DNA of 64,000 bases from Sphingobium quisquiliarum P25 (GTDB taxonomy: Bacteria > Pseudomonadota > Alphaproteobacteria > Sphingomonadales > Sphingomonadaceae): contig NZ_ATHO01000009.1 in NCBI RefSeq assembly GCF_000445065.1, positions 40,752-104,751 of the forward strand, given 5' to 3'. This document shows positions 45,576 to 55,084 of the stretch, piece after piece (position 1 is the first letter of the stretch; every line of letters starts with the position of its first letter). The notes beneath the pieces were generated by a model. It saw only the letters and a program-made list of their open reading frames with translations. It had not been told where the DNA came from and ran no database searches. The position numbers were made by a program, and so were the translations under genes.

Positions 45576-46949
45576 TCAACTGTCCTTGCCGTCCGTGATG
45601 CCCAGCAGCTTGAGCTTCCGGTGAAGCGCCGACCGCTCCATTCCAATGAACGTGGCCGTGCGCGAGATGTTTCCTGAAAAACGCCGTATCTGGATGCGCA
45701 GATATTCCCGTTCGAAACTTTCGCGCGCCTCGCGCAGGGGCGCGCCCATGATGGCGGACTGGCCGATCCCCTCGCCGCCGCCATTGCTGGTCAGCTCGCC
45801 CGGCAGCATGTCCAGTTCGATGCGGCCGATCCGCTCGCCCGGCGCCAGGATCATGGTGCGCTCGATGACGTTGCGAAGCTGGCGGACATTGCCGGGCCAC
45901 TCGTTCGCCTGCAAAGCCGCCATGGCGTCACTGGCGATCTCTGGCGAAGGAACCCGGCGGTCGGCGGCAAAGCGCGCGAGATAATGTTCGACCAGCGGCG
46001 GAATGTCGTCCCGCCGCTCGGCGAGCGAGGGAATGACCAGCGGCACGACATTGAGCCGGTAGAACAAATCCTCGCGGAAGCGCCGCTCCTCGATCTCCAC
46101 CGTCAGGTCGCGGGCGGTGGAGGAAATCACCCGCACATCCACCTTCACCTGCCGCTGCCCGCCGACGCGCGTAAAGCTCTGGTCCGTCAGCACCCGCAGG
46201 ATTTTGCCCTGGGTGGTCAGCGGCATGTCCGCGATCTCGTCCAGATAGAGCGTGCCGCCATGCGCCTGCTCCAGATAGCCCGGCCGCACCAGTCCGCTTG
46301 GGTCCTCGACGCCGAACAGTTCCTCCTCCACGCGATCGGGGTCCATGCGCGCGGCGGCGACGATGATGAAGGGCGCATCGGCCCGCCCGCTCCAGCTATG
46401 AAGCATGCGCGCCGCCACTTCCTTGCCCACCCCCGCAGGACCGGAGATGAGCACGCGGCTGCCCGTGCCCGCGACCTTCTTGATCGTCGCGCGGACGGCG
46501 TTGATGGCCGCCGACGTGCCGGTCAGCTCGTCATCCTGGCCAAAGCGCGCGCGCAGCACCTGATTTTCCCGCCGCAACCGCTCCGTCTCGGTCGCGCGCG
46601 ACACCAGGTGGATCAGCCGGTCCGCCTCGAACGGCTTTTCGATGAAATCCGCCGCGCCCTTGCGGATCGCCGCCACCGCCGTATCGATATTGCCGTGGCC
46701 GGAAATCATCAGCACGGGAATGGTGGCGTCCCGCCGTTTGATTTCATCGAGCAGTTCCAGCCCGTCCAGCTTGGACCCCTGCAACCACACGTCCAGCAGC
46801 ACCAGCGATGGGCGGCGCGCATCCAGCGCCTCGATCGCGCTGTCGCTGTTGGCGGCGGTGCGGGTGGTGAAGCCCTCATCCTCCAGCACGCCCGCGACCA
46901 GATCGCGAATGTCTTCCTCGTCGTCGACTACCAGAATATCAAGCGCCAT
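45576..46949 (-). CDS. ntrX: response regulator NtrX, without a GAFTGA motif
   Basis: The 457-residue protein has a receiver domain (phosphoacceptor Asp53), an AAA+ domain with Walker A GPAGVGKE and Walker B GTLYLDEI, and a Fis-type helix-turn-helix (about 415-455). The sigma-54 contact loop is missing: after EEELFG the sequence reads VEDPSGLVRPG, several residues shorter than NtrC. It therefore should not activate sigma-54 promoters by the usual route. It is the partner of NtrY, with roles in nitrogen and redox responses and envelope state in other alphaproteobacteria. Its start overlaps the ntrY end by 11 bp. Confidence 0.95.
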   Translation of the reverse strand: MALDILVVDDEEDIRDLVAGVLEDEGFTTRTAANSDSAIEALDARRPSLVLLDVWLQGSKLDGLELLDEIKRRDATIPVLMISGHGNIDTAVAAIRKGAADFIEKPFEADRLIHLVSRATETERLRRENQVLRARFGQDDELTGTSAAINAVRATIKKVAGTGSRVLISGPAGVGKEVAARMLHSWSGRADAPFIIVAAARMDPDRVEEELFGVEDPSGLVRPGYLEQAHGGTLYLDEIADMPLTTQGKILRVLTDQSFTRVGGQRQVKVDVRVISSTARDLTVEIEERRFREDLFYRLNVVPLVIPSLAERRDDIPPLVEHYLARFAADRRVPSPEIASDAMAALQANEWPGNVRQLRNVIERTMILAPGERIGRIELDMLPGELTSNGGGEGIGQSAIMGAPLREARESFEREYLRIQIRRFSGNISRTATFIGMERSALHRKLKLLGITDGKDS

Positions 46950-49191
46950 TGGCTGTCACTTTTCCCTTGGGCAAGGTCAGGACTTGCCCTTCTTCCAATT
47001 TTTCGAGCGCGCCCACGGGGAAACGAAGACTGACGCAAGTGCCGCCGCCTTCCACATCCTCCAGGCGGATTTCGCCCATATGTTCCTCGACGATCTTCTT
47101 GACGATCGCCAGGCCCAGACCCGTGCCCTTGGTGCGGGTGGTCATATAGGGTTCCAGCACGCGCTCCCGCTCCGGCGGTAATCCTATACCATCGTCGCGC
47201 ACCTCGATCAGCAGATTGGCGTCCTGCCGCCGCATCGTCATGCGGACATGCCCGCGCGCCGCGTCGGGCGCGGGATCGGGCTTGGGCTCGATCGCCTCGA
47301 CGGCATTCTTGACGATGTTGGTCAGCGCCTGCCCCAGCTGACGCCGGTCGCACACCAATTCCATATCGGGTTCGTCCGCGTGGAATTCAAATCGGATGTC
47401 CGGGTGCGCCACTTCATGCAGGAACAGCGCATGGCGGGCAATGTCGCCCACCGCCTCGCGCCGGAACACGGGCTTGGGCATCCGGGCGAAGGAGGAAAAT
47501 TCGTCCACGATGCGCCGCAAGTCGCCGACCTGGCGCACGATCGTCCCGGTCAGCCGGGCGAAGGTGCTCTTGTCGCTGGTGACCTCATCGGCATAGCGGC
47601 GCTGCAATCGCTCGGCGGCCAGCTGGATCGGCGTCAGCGGGTTCTTGATCTCATGGGCGATCCGCCGCGCGACGTCCGACCAGGCCGCCCGGCGCTGGTC
47701 CGAAAGCTGCTGCGTGATGTCGTCAAAGGTCAGGATGTGGCGCGACGCATCCTCGGACACCTTGACGGCAAGGGTCCGCACTTCCCCATGCGCCCGCGTC
47801 TGAACGATCCCCGCATCCTCCTCCGACGCGATCAGCGCCGCGAGTTCGGGCGAAACGTCGCTCAGCGGCTGGCCCACCGGATCGTCCCCATCCTTGACCA
47901 ATATCGCCGCCGCGGAACTGTTGAGGAGCAGGATGATGCCATCGCGATCGACCGACAGCACGCCAGCCGACACGCCGGACAGGATCGCTTCGATAAAGGC
48001 GCGGCGCTCGTCAAGCTGGCTGTTGGCGGCCACCAGCGCGCCGGTCTGCGCCTCCAGCCGCTGGGTCATGCGGTTGAACGCCGACGCCAGCGTGCCGATC
48101 TCGTCCCGCGATTGCGGGCTGGTGACGCGCGCGGACAGGTCGCCTGCCGTGATGCGCCGGGCCGCCGTCACCAGTTCGTTCACCGGCCGCACCATCCAGT
48201 CGGCGACCGTCAGCGCGATATAGACCGCGATGCCGACCAGCAGCAGCGACCCGACGAACAAGGCGACGTTGAAGCGCAACTGCAAGGCGCGCGATTGCGC
48301 CGCGAAAATGTCATAGTCGGACAGGACTTTCTGCGCCCGCTCGACATTGCTGAACGCCGTGGAGCCGGAATCGCGCGTCGCATAGAGATAGATTTTCGCG
48401 CCCGGATACAGCAGCGTCACCGCCTCGATCTGCGTGGGCTTGGCCGCGACGACGACATTCTCCCCAGCGTTCAGCCGCCGGATGACCTCTTGCGAGAGCA
48501 TTTCGGACGCGGGGCGGCTGTCGGGATCGACCGTCGCCGCCGTGCGCGCCACGCCGTCCTTGCCCACCTCGATAATGGCGGAGCGGTTGAGCTTCCGCGT
48601 GACGACCTGATAGATATAGCCCTCGGCAAAGCGCGGGCTCGATACCTTGGACTGGGACAGGTAATCGCGCAGGTCGCTCGCCATGGTGACGGTCTCGTCG
48701 CCGACCTCGCGCAGATTCTGTTCATAATAGCCGCGCGCCAGATCGCTCGCATTCTGCAACATGGTCCGCGCGCTGTCGGAAAACCAGAATTGCACGCCAT
48801 ATTGGAACAGCAGCGACGCGAAGATCACGACCAGCAGCATCGGCACGCTGGCGACCAGCGAGAATATGGCGACCAGCCGCACATGCAATTGCCCGTCGCT
48901 GCCGATCGCTGATTGAGCGGCGCGGCGGCGGGCGACGCGCCGCCCCAGCAGCACCAGCAGCGCGATCGCCGGGACCAGGTTGCACACCAGCAGCAGCGCG
49001 ACGATGGGCGGCGTCAGCAGCGTGTAGGATTGCCCCTGCCCCGACAGCAGGAAATAGGTAAGCCCGGCGGTTCCCAGGAACAGCAGCAGCGTCGCCGCTT
49101 CCACCAGGGAAGCAAGCCGCCGCCGCAAGAAGGGCGGGACGATCTTCTTCCATGTCCGGCCCCGGCGGGGCAGAGTCACTGCGCCTTCCAT
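46939..49191 (-). CDS. ntrY: transmembrane sensor histidine kinase NtrY
   Basis: The 750-residue kinase has three close N-terminal membrane helices (about 30-130), a periplasmic region, a fourth helix near 305-330, HAMP, PAS, and a kinase core with the phosphoacceptor His513 in [13 protein letters not shown]. The ATPase motifs include NIVKNAVEAIE and DDGIGLPPE. It phosphorylates NtrX. The start I use is the ATG at 49191 (MEGAVTL); the frame opens 45 codons earlier with cysteine-rich, non-homologous residues. It begins 97 bp after ntrC, long enough for an internal promoter. Confidence 0.94.
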   Translation of the reverse strand: MEGAVTLPRRGRTWKKIVPPFLRRRLASLVEAATLLLFLGTAGLTYFLLSGQGQSYTLLTPPIVALLLVCNLVPAIALLVLLGRRVARRRAAQSAIGSDGQLHVRLVAIFSLVASVPMLLVVIFASLLFQYGVQFWFSDSARTMLQNASDLARGYYEQNLREVGDETVTMASDLRDYLSQSKVSSPRFAEGYIYQVVTRKLNRSAIIEVGKDGVARTAATVDPDSRPASEMLSQEVIRRLNAGENVVVAAKPTQIEAVTLLYPGAKIYLYATRDSGSTAFSNVERAQKVLSDYDIFAAQSRALQLRFNVALFVGSLLLVGIAVYIALTVADWMVRPVNELVTAARRITAGDLSARVTSPQSRDEIGTLASAFNRMTQRLEAQTGALVAANSQLDERRAFIEAILSGVSAGVLSVDRDGIILLLNSSAAAILVKDGDDPVGQPLSDVSPELAALIASEEDAGIVQTRAHGEVRTLAVKVSEDASRHILTFDDITQQLSDQRRAAWSDVARRIAHEIKNPLTPIQLAAERLQRRYADEVTSDKSTFARLTGTIVRQVGDLRRIVDEFSSFARMPKPVFRREAVGDIARHALFLHEVAHPDIRFEFHADEPDMELVCDRRQLGQALTNIVKNAVEAIEPKPDPAPDAARGHVRMTMRRQDANLLIEVRDDGIGLPPERERVLEPYMTTRTKGTGLGLAIVKKIVEEHMGEIRLEDVEGGGTCVSLRFPVGALEKLEEGQVLTLPKGKVTANGA

Positions 49192-49288
49192 AGTTGCTTT
49201 GTTACAACAATGCAGTGCTCGATCAAACACAGTAATCGTACCGGCCTGTCCTCCTGCCGGACAAGGCGTGCGCTTCGCCTCGCCGCCA

Positions 49289-50737
49289 TCATTCCGCCAC
49301 GCGCAGTTGCAGCGGGTCGAGCCCATAGTCGGTCAGCTTCTTGCGAAGCGTGTTCCGGTTGATGCCCAGCAGGCCCGCGGCGCGGATCTGATTGCCGTCC
49401 ACGCTCGCCAGCGTTTCCTGAAGCAGGATCGGCTCGACCAGGGCAAGAAGGTCATCGTGCAGCGCTCTGTTGGGCTGGCCGATGCCGATCCCAAGCTGCC
49501 GCTTGGCCCATTCGCGCACCGCCTGGCCAAGCTGGTCGGCGGGCGCGGCATGATCGGCGGGCACCATGTCCAGCGGCAGGCTGTTTCGCAATACATCCGC
49601 CGCGATCACATTCTCGCGGCTCAGCACCGCAAGCCGCTGCATCAGATTCTGCAATTCCCTGACATTGCCGGGCCAGTGATAGGCCATCAGCAATTGCGCG
49701 GCATCGTCCGACAGCGCCTTGCGTGGCAAGCCTTCCAGCGCCGCGCGGTCAAGGAAATGGCGGGCCAGCAGGATGACGTCCTCCCGCCGCTCGCGCAGCG
49801 CTGGGAGCGCGATCGGAACGACGTTGAGGCGGTAATACAGGTCCTGCCGGAACCTGTTCTCCTCGATCAGCTTGGGCAGGTCCTTGTTGGTGGCGGCGAT
49901 GATGCGGACGTTGACCCGCACCGGCTTCGATCCGCCGACTGTCGTCACCTCACCCGATTGCAGGACACGCAACAGCCGCGTCTGCGCCTCCATCGGCATG
50001 TCGCCAATCTCGTCCAGGAACAGCGTGCCGCCCTGCGCCTGCTCGAACTTGCCAGCGGTGCGCGCCTGCGCGCCGGTGAAGGCGCCCTTTTCATAACCAA
50101 ATAGTTCTGCTTCGATCAACTCACGCGGAATAGCCGCCATGTTGATCGCGACAAAGGGCTTGGTCCGCCGCTGGCCCAGGCTGTGAATGGCCTCCGCGAC
50201 CAGTTCCTTGCCTGTCCCCGATTCCCCCAGCACCAATATACTTAAGTCATTAGAAAGGACCCGCGCGATGGTGCGATAGACCTCCTGCATCGCCGGTGAT
50301 CGCCCCACCAGAGGCAGTCCGTCATGCGGCAATCCGGTCGCGCCATCCTCACCCTCCTGCGCCTTGCCCGTGCCCAGCGCATCCCCGACCGCCCGCGCCA
50401 GTTCGTTCAGGTCGAACGGCTTTGGAAGATATTCGAACGCCCCCTTCTCCGTCGCGCGGATCGCCGTGTTCAGCGTATTCTGGGCGGACAGCACGATGAC
50501 GCTAAGGTCGGGCTTGCGCTCCAATATCTCGGCAACCCCGTCCAGCCCGTCGCCATCGGGCAGCATGACGTCCGTGATCAGAACGTCGGGCGCGAAGCTT
50601 TCCAGCAGCGCCCCGCGCTCCTTGATGGAGGAAGCCGTCTTGACCTTATGCCCCTGCCGCCGCAGCGCCTCACCCACGACGACGCAGATCGCCGGATCAT
50701 CGTCCACCACCAAAATGGCGCCCGTCGCGCTCATCAT
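49289..50737 (-). CDS. ntrC: nitrogen regulator NtrC
   Basis: The 482-residue sigma-54 activator has a receiver domain (Asp56), an AAA+ domain with Walker A GESGTGKE and an intact GAFTGA loop in YEKGAFTGAQ, then a Fis-type DNA-binding domain at the end (AAGLLGINRNTLRKKL). It activates nitrogen-assimilation genes when phosphorylated by NtrB. The start overlaps the ntrB stop by 4 bp. Its intact loop contrasts with the deleted one in NtrX. Confidence 0.96.
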   Translation of the reverse strand: MMSATGAILVVDDDPAICVVVGEALRRQGHKVKTASSIKERGALLESFAPDVLITDVMLPDGDGLDGVAEILERKPDLSVIVLSAQNTLNTAIRATEKGAFEYLPKPFDLNELARAVGDALGTGKAQEGEDGATGLPHDGLPLVGRSPAMQEVYRTIARVLSNDLSILVLGESGTGKELVAEAIHSLGQRRTKPFVAINMAAIPRELIEAELFGYEKGAFTGAQARTAGKFEQAQGGTLFLDEIGDMPMEAQTRLLRVLQSGEVTTVGGSKPVRVNVRIIAATNKDLPKLIEENRFRQDLYYRLNVVPIALPALRERREDVILLARHFLDRAALEGLPRKALSDDAAQLLMAYHWPGNVRELQNLMQRLAVLSRENVIAADVLRNSLPLDMVPADHAAPADQLGQAVREWAKRQLGIGIGQPNRALHDDLLALVEPILLQETLASVDGNQIRAAGLLGINRNTLRKKLTDYGLDPLQLRVAE

Positions 50738-51843
50738 CCCATCCCCATCGGCAGCAGGATGCGGAAGGTGGATTCGCCCGCTTCCTGATCCCGCGAATAT
50801 TGAACGAAACCATTCATGTCCCGCACCAGCTTGTCGACCAGCGCCAGGCCCAGGCCCTGGCCGTCGCGCTTGCCCGTGATGAACGGGTTGAACAGGTGAT
50901 CAAGGATATGGTCCGGCACGCCCGGTCCATTGTCGATGATCAATATCTCAATGGGCAGGACGGCGCTCCCCTTGCCCTCCCCCATCACCACCGACACGCC
51001 ATGCCGGAAAGCCGTTTCGACCCGGATGCACCCATCGTCGACATGCTCCAGGGCCTCCGCCGCATTCTTGATGAGGTTGATCATCACCTGAACCAGCGCG
51101 TCATCATTGATGATGGCGAACGGCAATGACGGGTCATAACGTCTTATGATCTTGACGTCCTTGGCAAAGCCCGCCGCCGCTATATTGGCGGCGCGATCGA
51201 TCAGCGGATAGATGTTCCCCGGCCTGCATTCCAGCGTCCGGTCCGTCGTGAAATCCTGCATCCGGTCGATCAGCGCGGCGATGCGGTCGACCTCATTGCA
51301 GATCAGCTGGGTCAATGTCGTGTCATGGCCATTATTGCCCGATTCCAGCAACTGCGCCGCGCCGCGTATGCCGGACAGGGGGTTCTTGATCTCATGAGCA
51401 AGGATGGCCGCCGCGCCGATCGCCGACCGTGCGCCGCCGGTCGTGCCGCGATGCCCGATCTTGCGCGCCTGGCTTTGCGCATGGATGGAAACGATGCGCC
51501 ATCCCTCATGGTCGATGATCGGCGCGATCATCAGGTCGACCTCCATTTCGGCGGTCCGCCCGGCATGAACCTTGATGTCATAGGCGGCGATCGGCTTGTT
51601 GCTGTGCCATATGTCGAAACGCGCACCCGCTTCGGCCATCCTGATGGTGCGCGTGATGTCGCTGCCAACGATCGCGGACCGCGCCATGTTGAGTAGCGTT
51701 TCGGCACGTACATTGGCGTCGGCAATGCGGTTGTCCGGGCCGACCACCAGCGTCGCCACCGGAAGCGCCGTCATCAGTTCCGGCAGAGACGGCCCATCGG
51801 ACTGGGCGCGAAAGGATGGCGTGGCAGTTGACGCCACCGTCAT
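50734..51843 (-). CDS. ntrB: nitrogen regulation histidine kinase NtrB
   Basis: The 369-residue soluble kinase has a PAS domain (about 20-130) and a kinase core with His150 in [14 protein letters not shown], an N-box [11 protein letters not shown] and G1 DNGPGVPDH. No membrane helix is present. It responds to PII protein and phosphorylates NtrC. It overlaps dusB upstream and ntrC downstream by 4 bp each, so the three genes are translated as a unit. Confidence 0.96.
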   Translation of the reverse strand: MTVASTATPSFRAQSDGPSLPELMTALPVATLVVGPDNRIADANVRAETLLNMARSAIVGSDITRTIRMAEAGARFDIWHSNKPIAAYDIKVHAGRTAEMEVDLMIAPIIDHEGWRIVSIHAQSQARKIGHRGTTGGARSAIGAAAILAHEIKNPLSGIRGAAQLLESGNNGHDTTLTQLICNEVDRIAALIDRMQDFTTDRTLECRPGNIYPLIDRAANIAAAGFAKDVKIIRRYDPSLPFAIINDDALVQVMINLIKNAAEALEHVDDGCIRVETAFRHGVSVVMGEGKGSAVLPIEILIIDNGPGVPDHILDHLFNPFITGKRDGQGLGLALVDKLVRDMNGFVQYSRDQEAGESTFRILLPMGMG

Positions 51844-52859
51844 GCCGCCTTGCGCGTTTCCGCCGGGCCTTCCTGTTCGATCAGCGGTTCATAGAAACGG
51901 GCGAGCATCTCCAGCACCACATCGCCGTCCGGCTCCTGATTGACGGCGTTGCGGAACTCCGCCGATCCCGGCAAGCCCTTGGTGTACCAGCCGATATGCT
52001 TCCGGGCCATGTTCACGCCGGTCATGCCATCATAATGGTCGAGCATCGCACGATAATGTTCCGTAATCACGCCATATTGTTCAGCCAGCGAAGGATCGCC
52101 AAGCTTCTGCCCTGTGCGGAACCACTGCATCACCTGACCGATCAACCAGGGGCGTCCATATGCCCCGCGCCCGATCATCACGCCATCCGCGCCGCTCTGC
52201 TCCAGCGCGGTTTCAGCATCCTCTATCGAGCAGATGTCGCCATTGACGATGACCGGCAGGCTGACCGCTTCCTTGACGCTGCGGACGAAAGCCCAATCGG
52301 CGCTGCCCTTGTACATCTGGCAGCGGGTCCGGCCGTGCACGGTGATCATCTTCGCGCCCAGATCTTCGGCGATGCGCGCCAGTTCGGGGGCGTTCAGGCT
52401 GGCATGGTCCCAGCCCATTCGCATCTTGACCGTGACCGGCACGTCAACAGCGTCCACCGTCGCCTTGATCAAGGCCGCAGCCAGGGGAAGGTCGCGCATC
52501 AATGCGCTGCCCGCGTCGCCATTCACGACTTTCTTCACCGGGCAGCCCATGTTGATATCGATGATCGCCGCGCCACGATCGGCGTTCAGCTTGGCCGCCT
52601 CCGCCATTTCGGTGGGAGAGCATCCGGCAAGCTGCATCGAAACCGGTTCTTCCACCGGATGCCAGGCCGCCTTTTGCAGGGACTGGCGCGTTTCCCGGAT
52701 CATGGCGGCGGTCGCGATCATCTCCGTCACGTTGAGGCCTGAGCCATAGCGGCGCACGAGCGTACGGAACGGCATGTCGGTGACGCCGGTCATGGGGGCC
52801 AGTATCACTGGCATGTCGATCGTCACGGGACCGACCTTAATCGGGGAAAGTCTGCGCAT
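51840..52859 (-). CDS. dusB: tRNA-dihydrouridine synthase DusB
   Basis: The 339-residue flavoenzyme reduces specific uridines in tRNA. It shows APMTGVTD for FMN contact, the catalytic cysteine in [10 protein letters not shown], the VHGRTR motif and [16 protein letters not shown] near the phosphate site. In alphaproteobacteria this gene (formerly nifR3) stands first in the ntr operon, as here. The ATG at 52859 is used; two GTG codons lie just upstream. Its leader has a CTGCCT/AGGCAG dyad (52868-52873 and 52881-52886). Confidence 0.95.
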   Translation of the reverse strand: MRRLSPIKVGPVTIDMPVILAPMTGVTDMPFRTLVRRYGSGLNVTEMIATAAMIRETRQSLQKAAWHPVEEPVSMQLAGCSPTEMAEAAKLNADRGAAIIDINMGCPVKKVVNGDAGSALMRDLPLAAALIKATVDAVDVPVTVKMRMGWDHASLNAPELARIAEDLGAKMITVHGRTRCQMYKGSADWAFVRSVKEAVSLPVIVNGDICSIEDAETALEQSGADGVMIGRGAYGRPWLIGQVMQWFRTGQKLGDPSLAEQYGVITEHYRAMLDHYDGMTGVNMARKHIGWYTKGLPGSAEFRNAVNQEPDGDVVLEMLARFYEPLIEQEGPAETRKAA

Positions 52860-52963
52860 CACCACATCTGCCTAAAAAACAGGCAGGCCTTAGCGGAAAA
52901 GCGCACCGGCGGCAAGCAAGCTGGGTCTGGCGGACCGCCCGCCCCTCCGCTACAGGCCGCGCC

Positions 52964-54139
52964 ATGATGAAGATCAAGCATGGCGTCGTGGCGCTACTCG
53001 TGGCGGCGGGTCAGGGAAGCCGCGCGGGCGGCGACATGCCCAAGCAGTTCCGGCAGATCGCGGGCAAGCCGGTGCTTGCCCATGCCGTCGATGCGCTCGC
53101 TGCCCATGCCCCGATCGACGCCATCCTGCTGGTGGTGGGCGCTGGGCAGGAAGAGGCCGTACGCGCCCTGCTGCCCGGCCGCCCGATCGCCGGGATCGTC
53201 GCGGGCGCAGACAGCCGCCGGGGATCGGTTCGGGCGGGCCTTGAAGCCATGGCCGCATCGGGAGGAGCGGAACGCGTCCTCATTCACGATGCCGCCCGCC
53301 CTTTCCTGCCGGGCGAGGTGATCGATCGACTCCTGTCCGCACTCGACCTTCATGCCGGAGCCGTCCCGGCTCTGCCTGTCGCCGATACGCTGGTCAGGGG
53401 CGATGAAGGCCGCGCCGGGCCGGTCGTGGACCGCAGCGCCCTTTTCCGCGTGCAAACGCCCCAAGCCTTCCACTTCGATGCGATACTCGCTGCCCATCGC
53501 AGATGGGACGAGGACCGCGAAGCTACCGACGATGCCCAGATGCTGCGGGAACAGGGCCATGACGTCATCCTTGTCGAAGGCGATGAAAGGCTGGAGAAAT
53601 TGACCTATCCTCAGGATTTCGCCAGGGCCGAAGCGCGCCTGTCCGCCCAGCGCACGACGCGCGTCGGCATGGGCTATGACGTCCATCGCCTTGCCGCTGG
53701 CGAGGAATTGTGGCTGGGCGGCGTGCGGATCGACCATGATCACGGCCTTGCCGGGCACAGCGACGCCGACGTCGCCCTCCATGCCATTGTCGACGCGCTG
53801 CTGGGAGCCTTGGCGGAGGGCGATATCGGCAGCCACTTCCCCCCATCCGATCCGCAATGGCGGGGAGCGGCCTCGTCCCGCTTCCTCGAATATGCCGCCG
53901 ATCGTGTAACCGCGCGCGGAGGGCGGATCGAGCATATCGACCTCACTATCATCTGCGAAGCGCCCAAGATTGGGCCCCATCGCGATTCCATCCGTCAGCG
54001 CATCGCGGAGATACTCGCCATCGGCCTTGACCGGGTGAGCGTGAAGGCGACAACCACCGAACGCCTGGGTTTCACCGGCCGCCGCGAAGGCATTGCCGCG
54101 CAGGCGGTTGCAACCCTCGCCCTCCCCGCGCTATCCTGA
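52964..54139 (+). CDS. ispDF: bifunctional IspD-IspF isoprenoid enzyme
   Basis: The 391-residue fusion carries two steps of the MEP pathway. The N-terminal IspD (about 1-225) has the CTP-binding start LLVAAGQGSRAGG and makes CDP-methylerythritol. The C-terminal IspF (about 230-391) starts RVGMGYDVH, has the metal ligands in that motif and GHSDADV, and forms the cyclodiphosphate. Fusions of this kind occur in several alphaproteobacteria. It is divergent from dusB across about 100 bp, and pncC follows after 5 bp. Confidence 0.97.
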   Translation: MMKIKHGVVALLVAAGQGSRAGGDMPKQFRQIAGKPVLAHAVDALAAHAPIDAILLVVGAGQEEAVRALLPGRPIAGIVAGADSRRGSVRAGLEAMAASGGAERVLIHDAARPFLPGEVIDRLLSALDLHAGAVPALPVADTLVRGDEGRAGPVVDRSALFRVQTPQAFHFDAILAAHRRWDEDREATDDAQMLREQGHDVILVEGDERLEKLTYPQDFARAEARLSAQRTTRVGMGYDVHRLAAGEELWLGGVRIDHDHGLAGHSDADVALHAIVDALLGALAEGDIGSHFPPSDPQWRGAASSRFLEYAADRVTARGGRIEHIDLTIICEAPKIGPHRDSIRQRIAEILAIGLDRVSVKATTTERLGFTGRREGIAAQAVATLALPALS

Positions 54140-54144
54140 CCATT

Positions 54145-54657
54145 ATGCCTGACAGCATCCTTCCCCCGCCGCTGGTCGATCTTGCCGAGCGCGTCATCAT
54201 CGCCAACCGCCGCGCTGGCCGCACCATCGCCGTGGCGGAAAGCTGCACCGGCGGGCTGGTCTCGGCCGCGCTTACCGAAATCGCCGGTTCGTCCGACGTG
54301 TTCGAAGCGGGATTTATCACTTATTCCAACGATATGAAGAATGAGCTTCTCAAGGTCTCTCAGGATGTGCTGGAGACCTTCGGGGCTGTATCGATCGCGA
54401 CCGCCTGGGCAATGGCGCAGGGGGCGCTGATCAAAAGCCATGCCAGCGTCGCCGTCGCCATCACGGGCATCGCCGGGCCGGGCGGTGGGTCGGAGCAGAA
54501 GCCCGTGGGCACGGTGGTGTTCGCGCGGGCCGAACGCGGCGCGTCACCGGATACCGTCCTTGCCGATATGCGGCACTTTGAAAATAATGGCCGCGGCGGC
54601 GTGCGCCTTCAGGCGGCGCTCTGCGCGCTGGAGCTTTTGCTGCCTGAATCTCCGTAA
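54145..54657 (+). CDS. pncC: nicotinamide-nucleotide amidase (CinA C-terminal domain)
   Basis: The 170-residue protein is the stand-alone CinA_C domain, which deamidates NMN to nicotinate mononucleotide in pyridine-nucleotide recycling. The family signature AESCTGGLVSAALTEIAGSS carries the catalytic serine; SVAVAITGIAGPGGGSEQKPVGTV follows in two parts. The N-terminal CinA domain is absent. Its 3' end overlaps the convergent START-domain gene by 49 bp. Confidence 0.93.
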   Translation: MPDSILPPPLVDLAERVIIANRRAGRTIAVAESCTGGLVSAALTEIAGSSDVFEAGFITYSNDMKNELLKVSQDVLETFGAVSIATAWAMAQGALIKSHASVAVAITGIAGPGGGSEQKPVGTVVFARAERGASPDTVLADMRHFENNGRGGVRLQAALCALELLLPESP

Positions 54658-55079
54658 AGCTGCGCCGCCCGCGTTTCGAACGCGCCGATCATCTTGCGCA
54701 GCGCCTTGTCGAACATCTGCCCGGCCAGCATTTCGAACAGGCGGTTTTTGAACTCGAACTCGACTTCGAAATCCACCAGCGTCCCGCCCTTGCCATCGTC
54801 GCGGAAGCGCCATTCATTGTGCAGATGCTTGAGCGGACCCTCCAGATAATCGACCCGGACATAATCGGGCCGATGCTTGTGGACTCGGGAGGAAAAGCTT
54901 TCCTTGATGCCCTTGAACCCCACGATCATGTCCGCGACCATTTCAGCATCACTGTCTGACCGGACACGGATCGCGCTGATCCATGGCAGGAATTGCGGAT
55001 AGGCCGCCACGTCCGACACCAGGTTGAACATCTGGTCCGGTGTATAAGGCAGAGGCCGCGTTTCGTGATGCTTCGGCAT
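54609..55079 (-). CDS. START-domain protein of the COQ10/RatA family
   Basis: A 156-residue lipid-binding fold. Landmarks are the N-terminal PYTPDQMFNLVSDVAAYPQFLPW and FEVEFEFKNRLFEMLAG in the last third. Mitochondrial COQ10 binds ubiquinone, and in alphaproteobacteria the homologue is expected to serve ubiquinone handling. The RatA toxin name in gammaproteobacteria comes from the same family. It lies 5 bp after lipA. The last 49 bp overlap pncC on the other strand, so the C-terminal tail (SGSKSSSAQSAA) is probably not conserved. Confidence 0.88.
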   Translation of the reverse strand: MPKHHETRPLPYTPDQMFNLVSDVAAYPQFLPWISAIRVRSDSDAEMVADMIVGFKGIKESFSSRVHKHRPDYVRVDYLEGPLKHLHNEWRFRDDGKGGTLVDFEVEFEFKNRLFEMLAGQMFDKALRKMIGAFETRAAQLYGDSGSKSSSAQSAA

Positions 55080-55084
55080 TGCGA

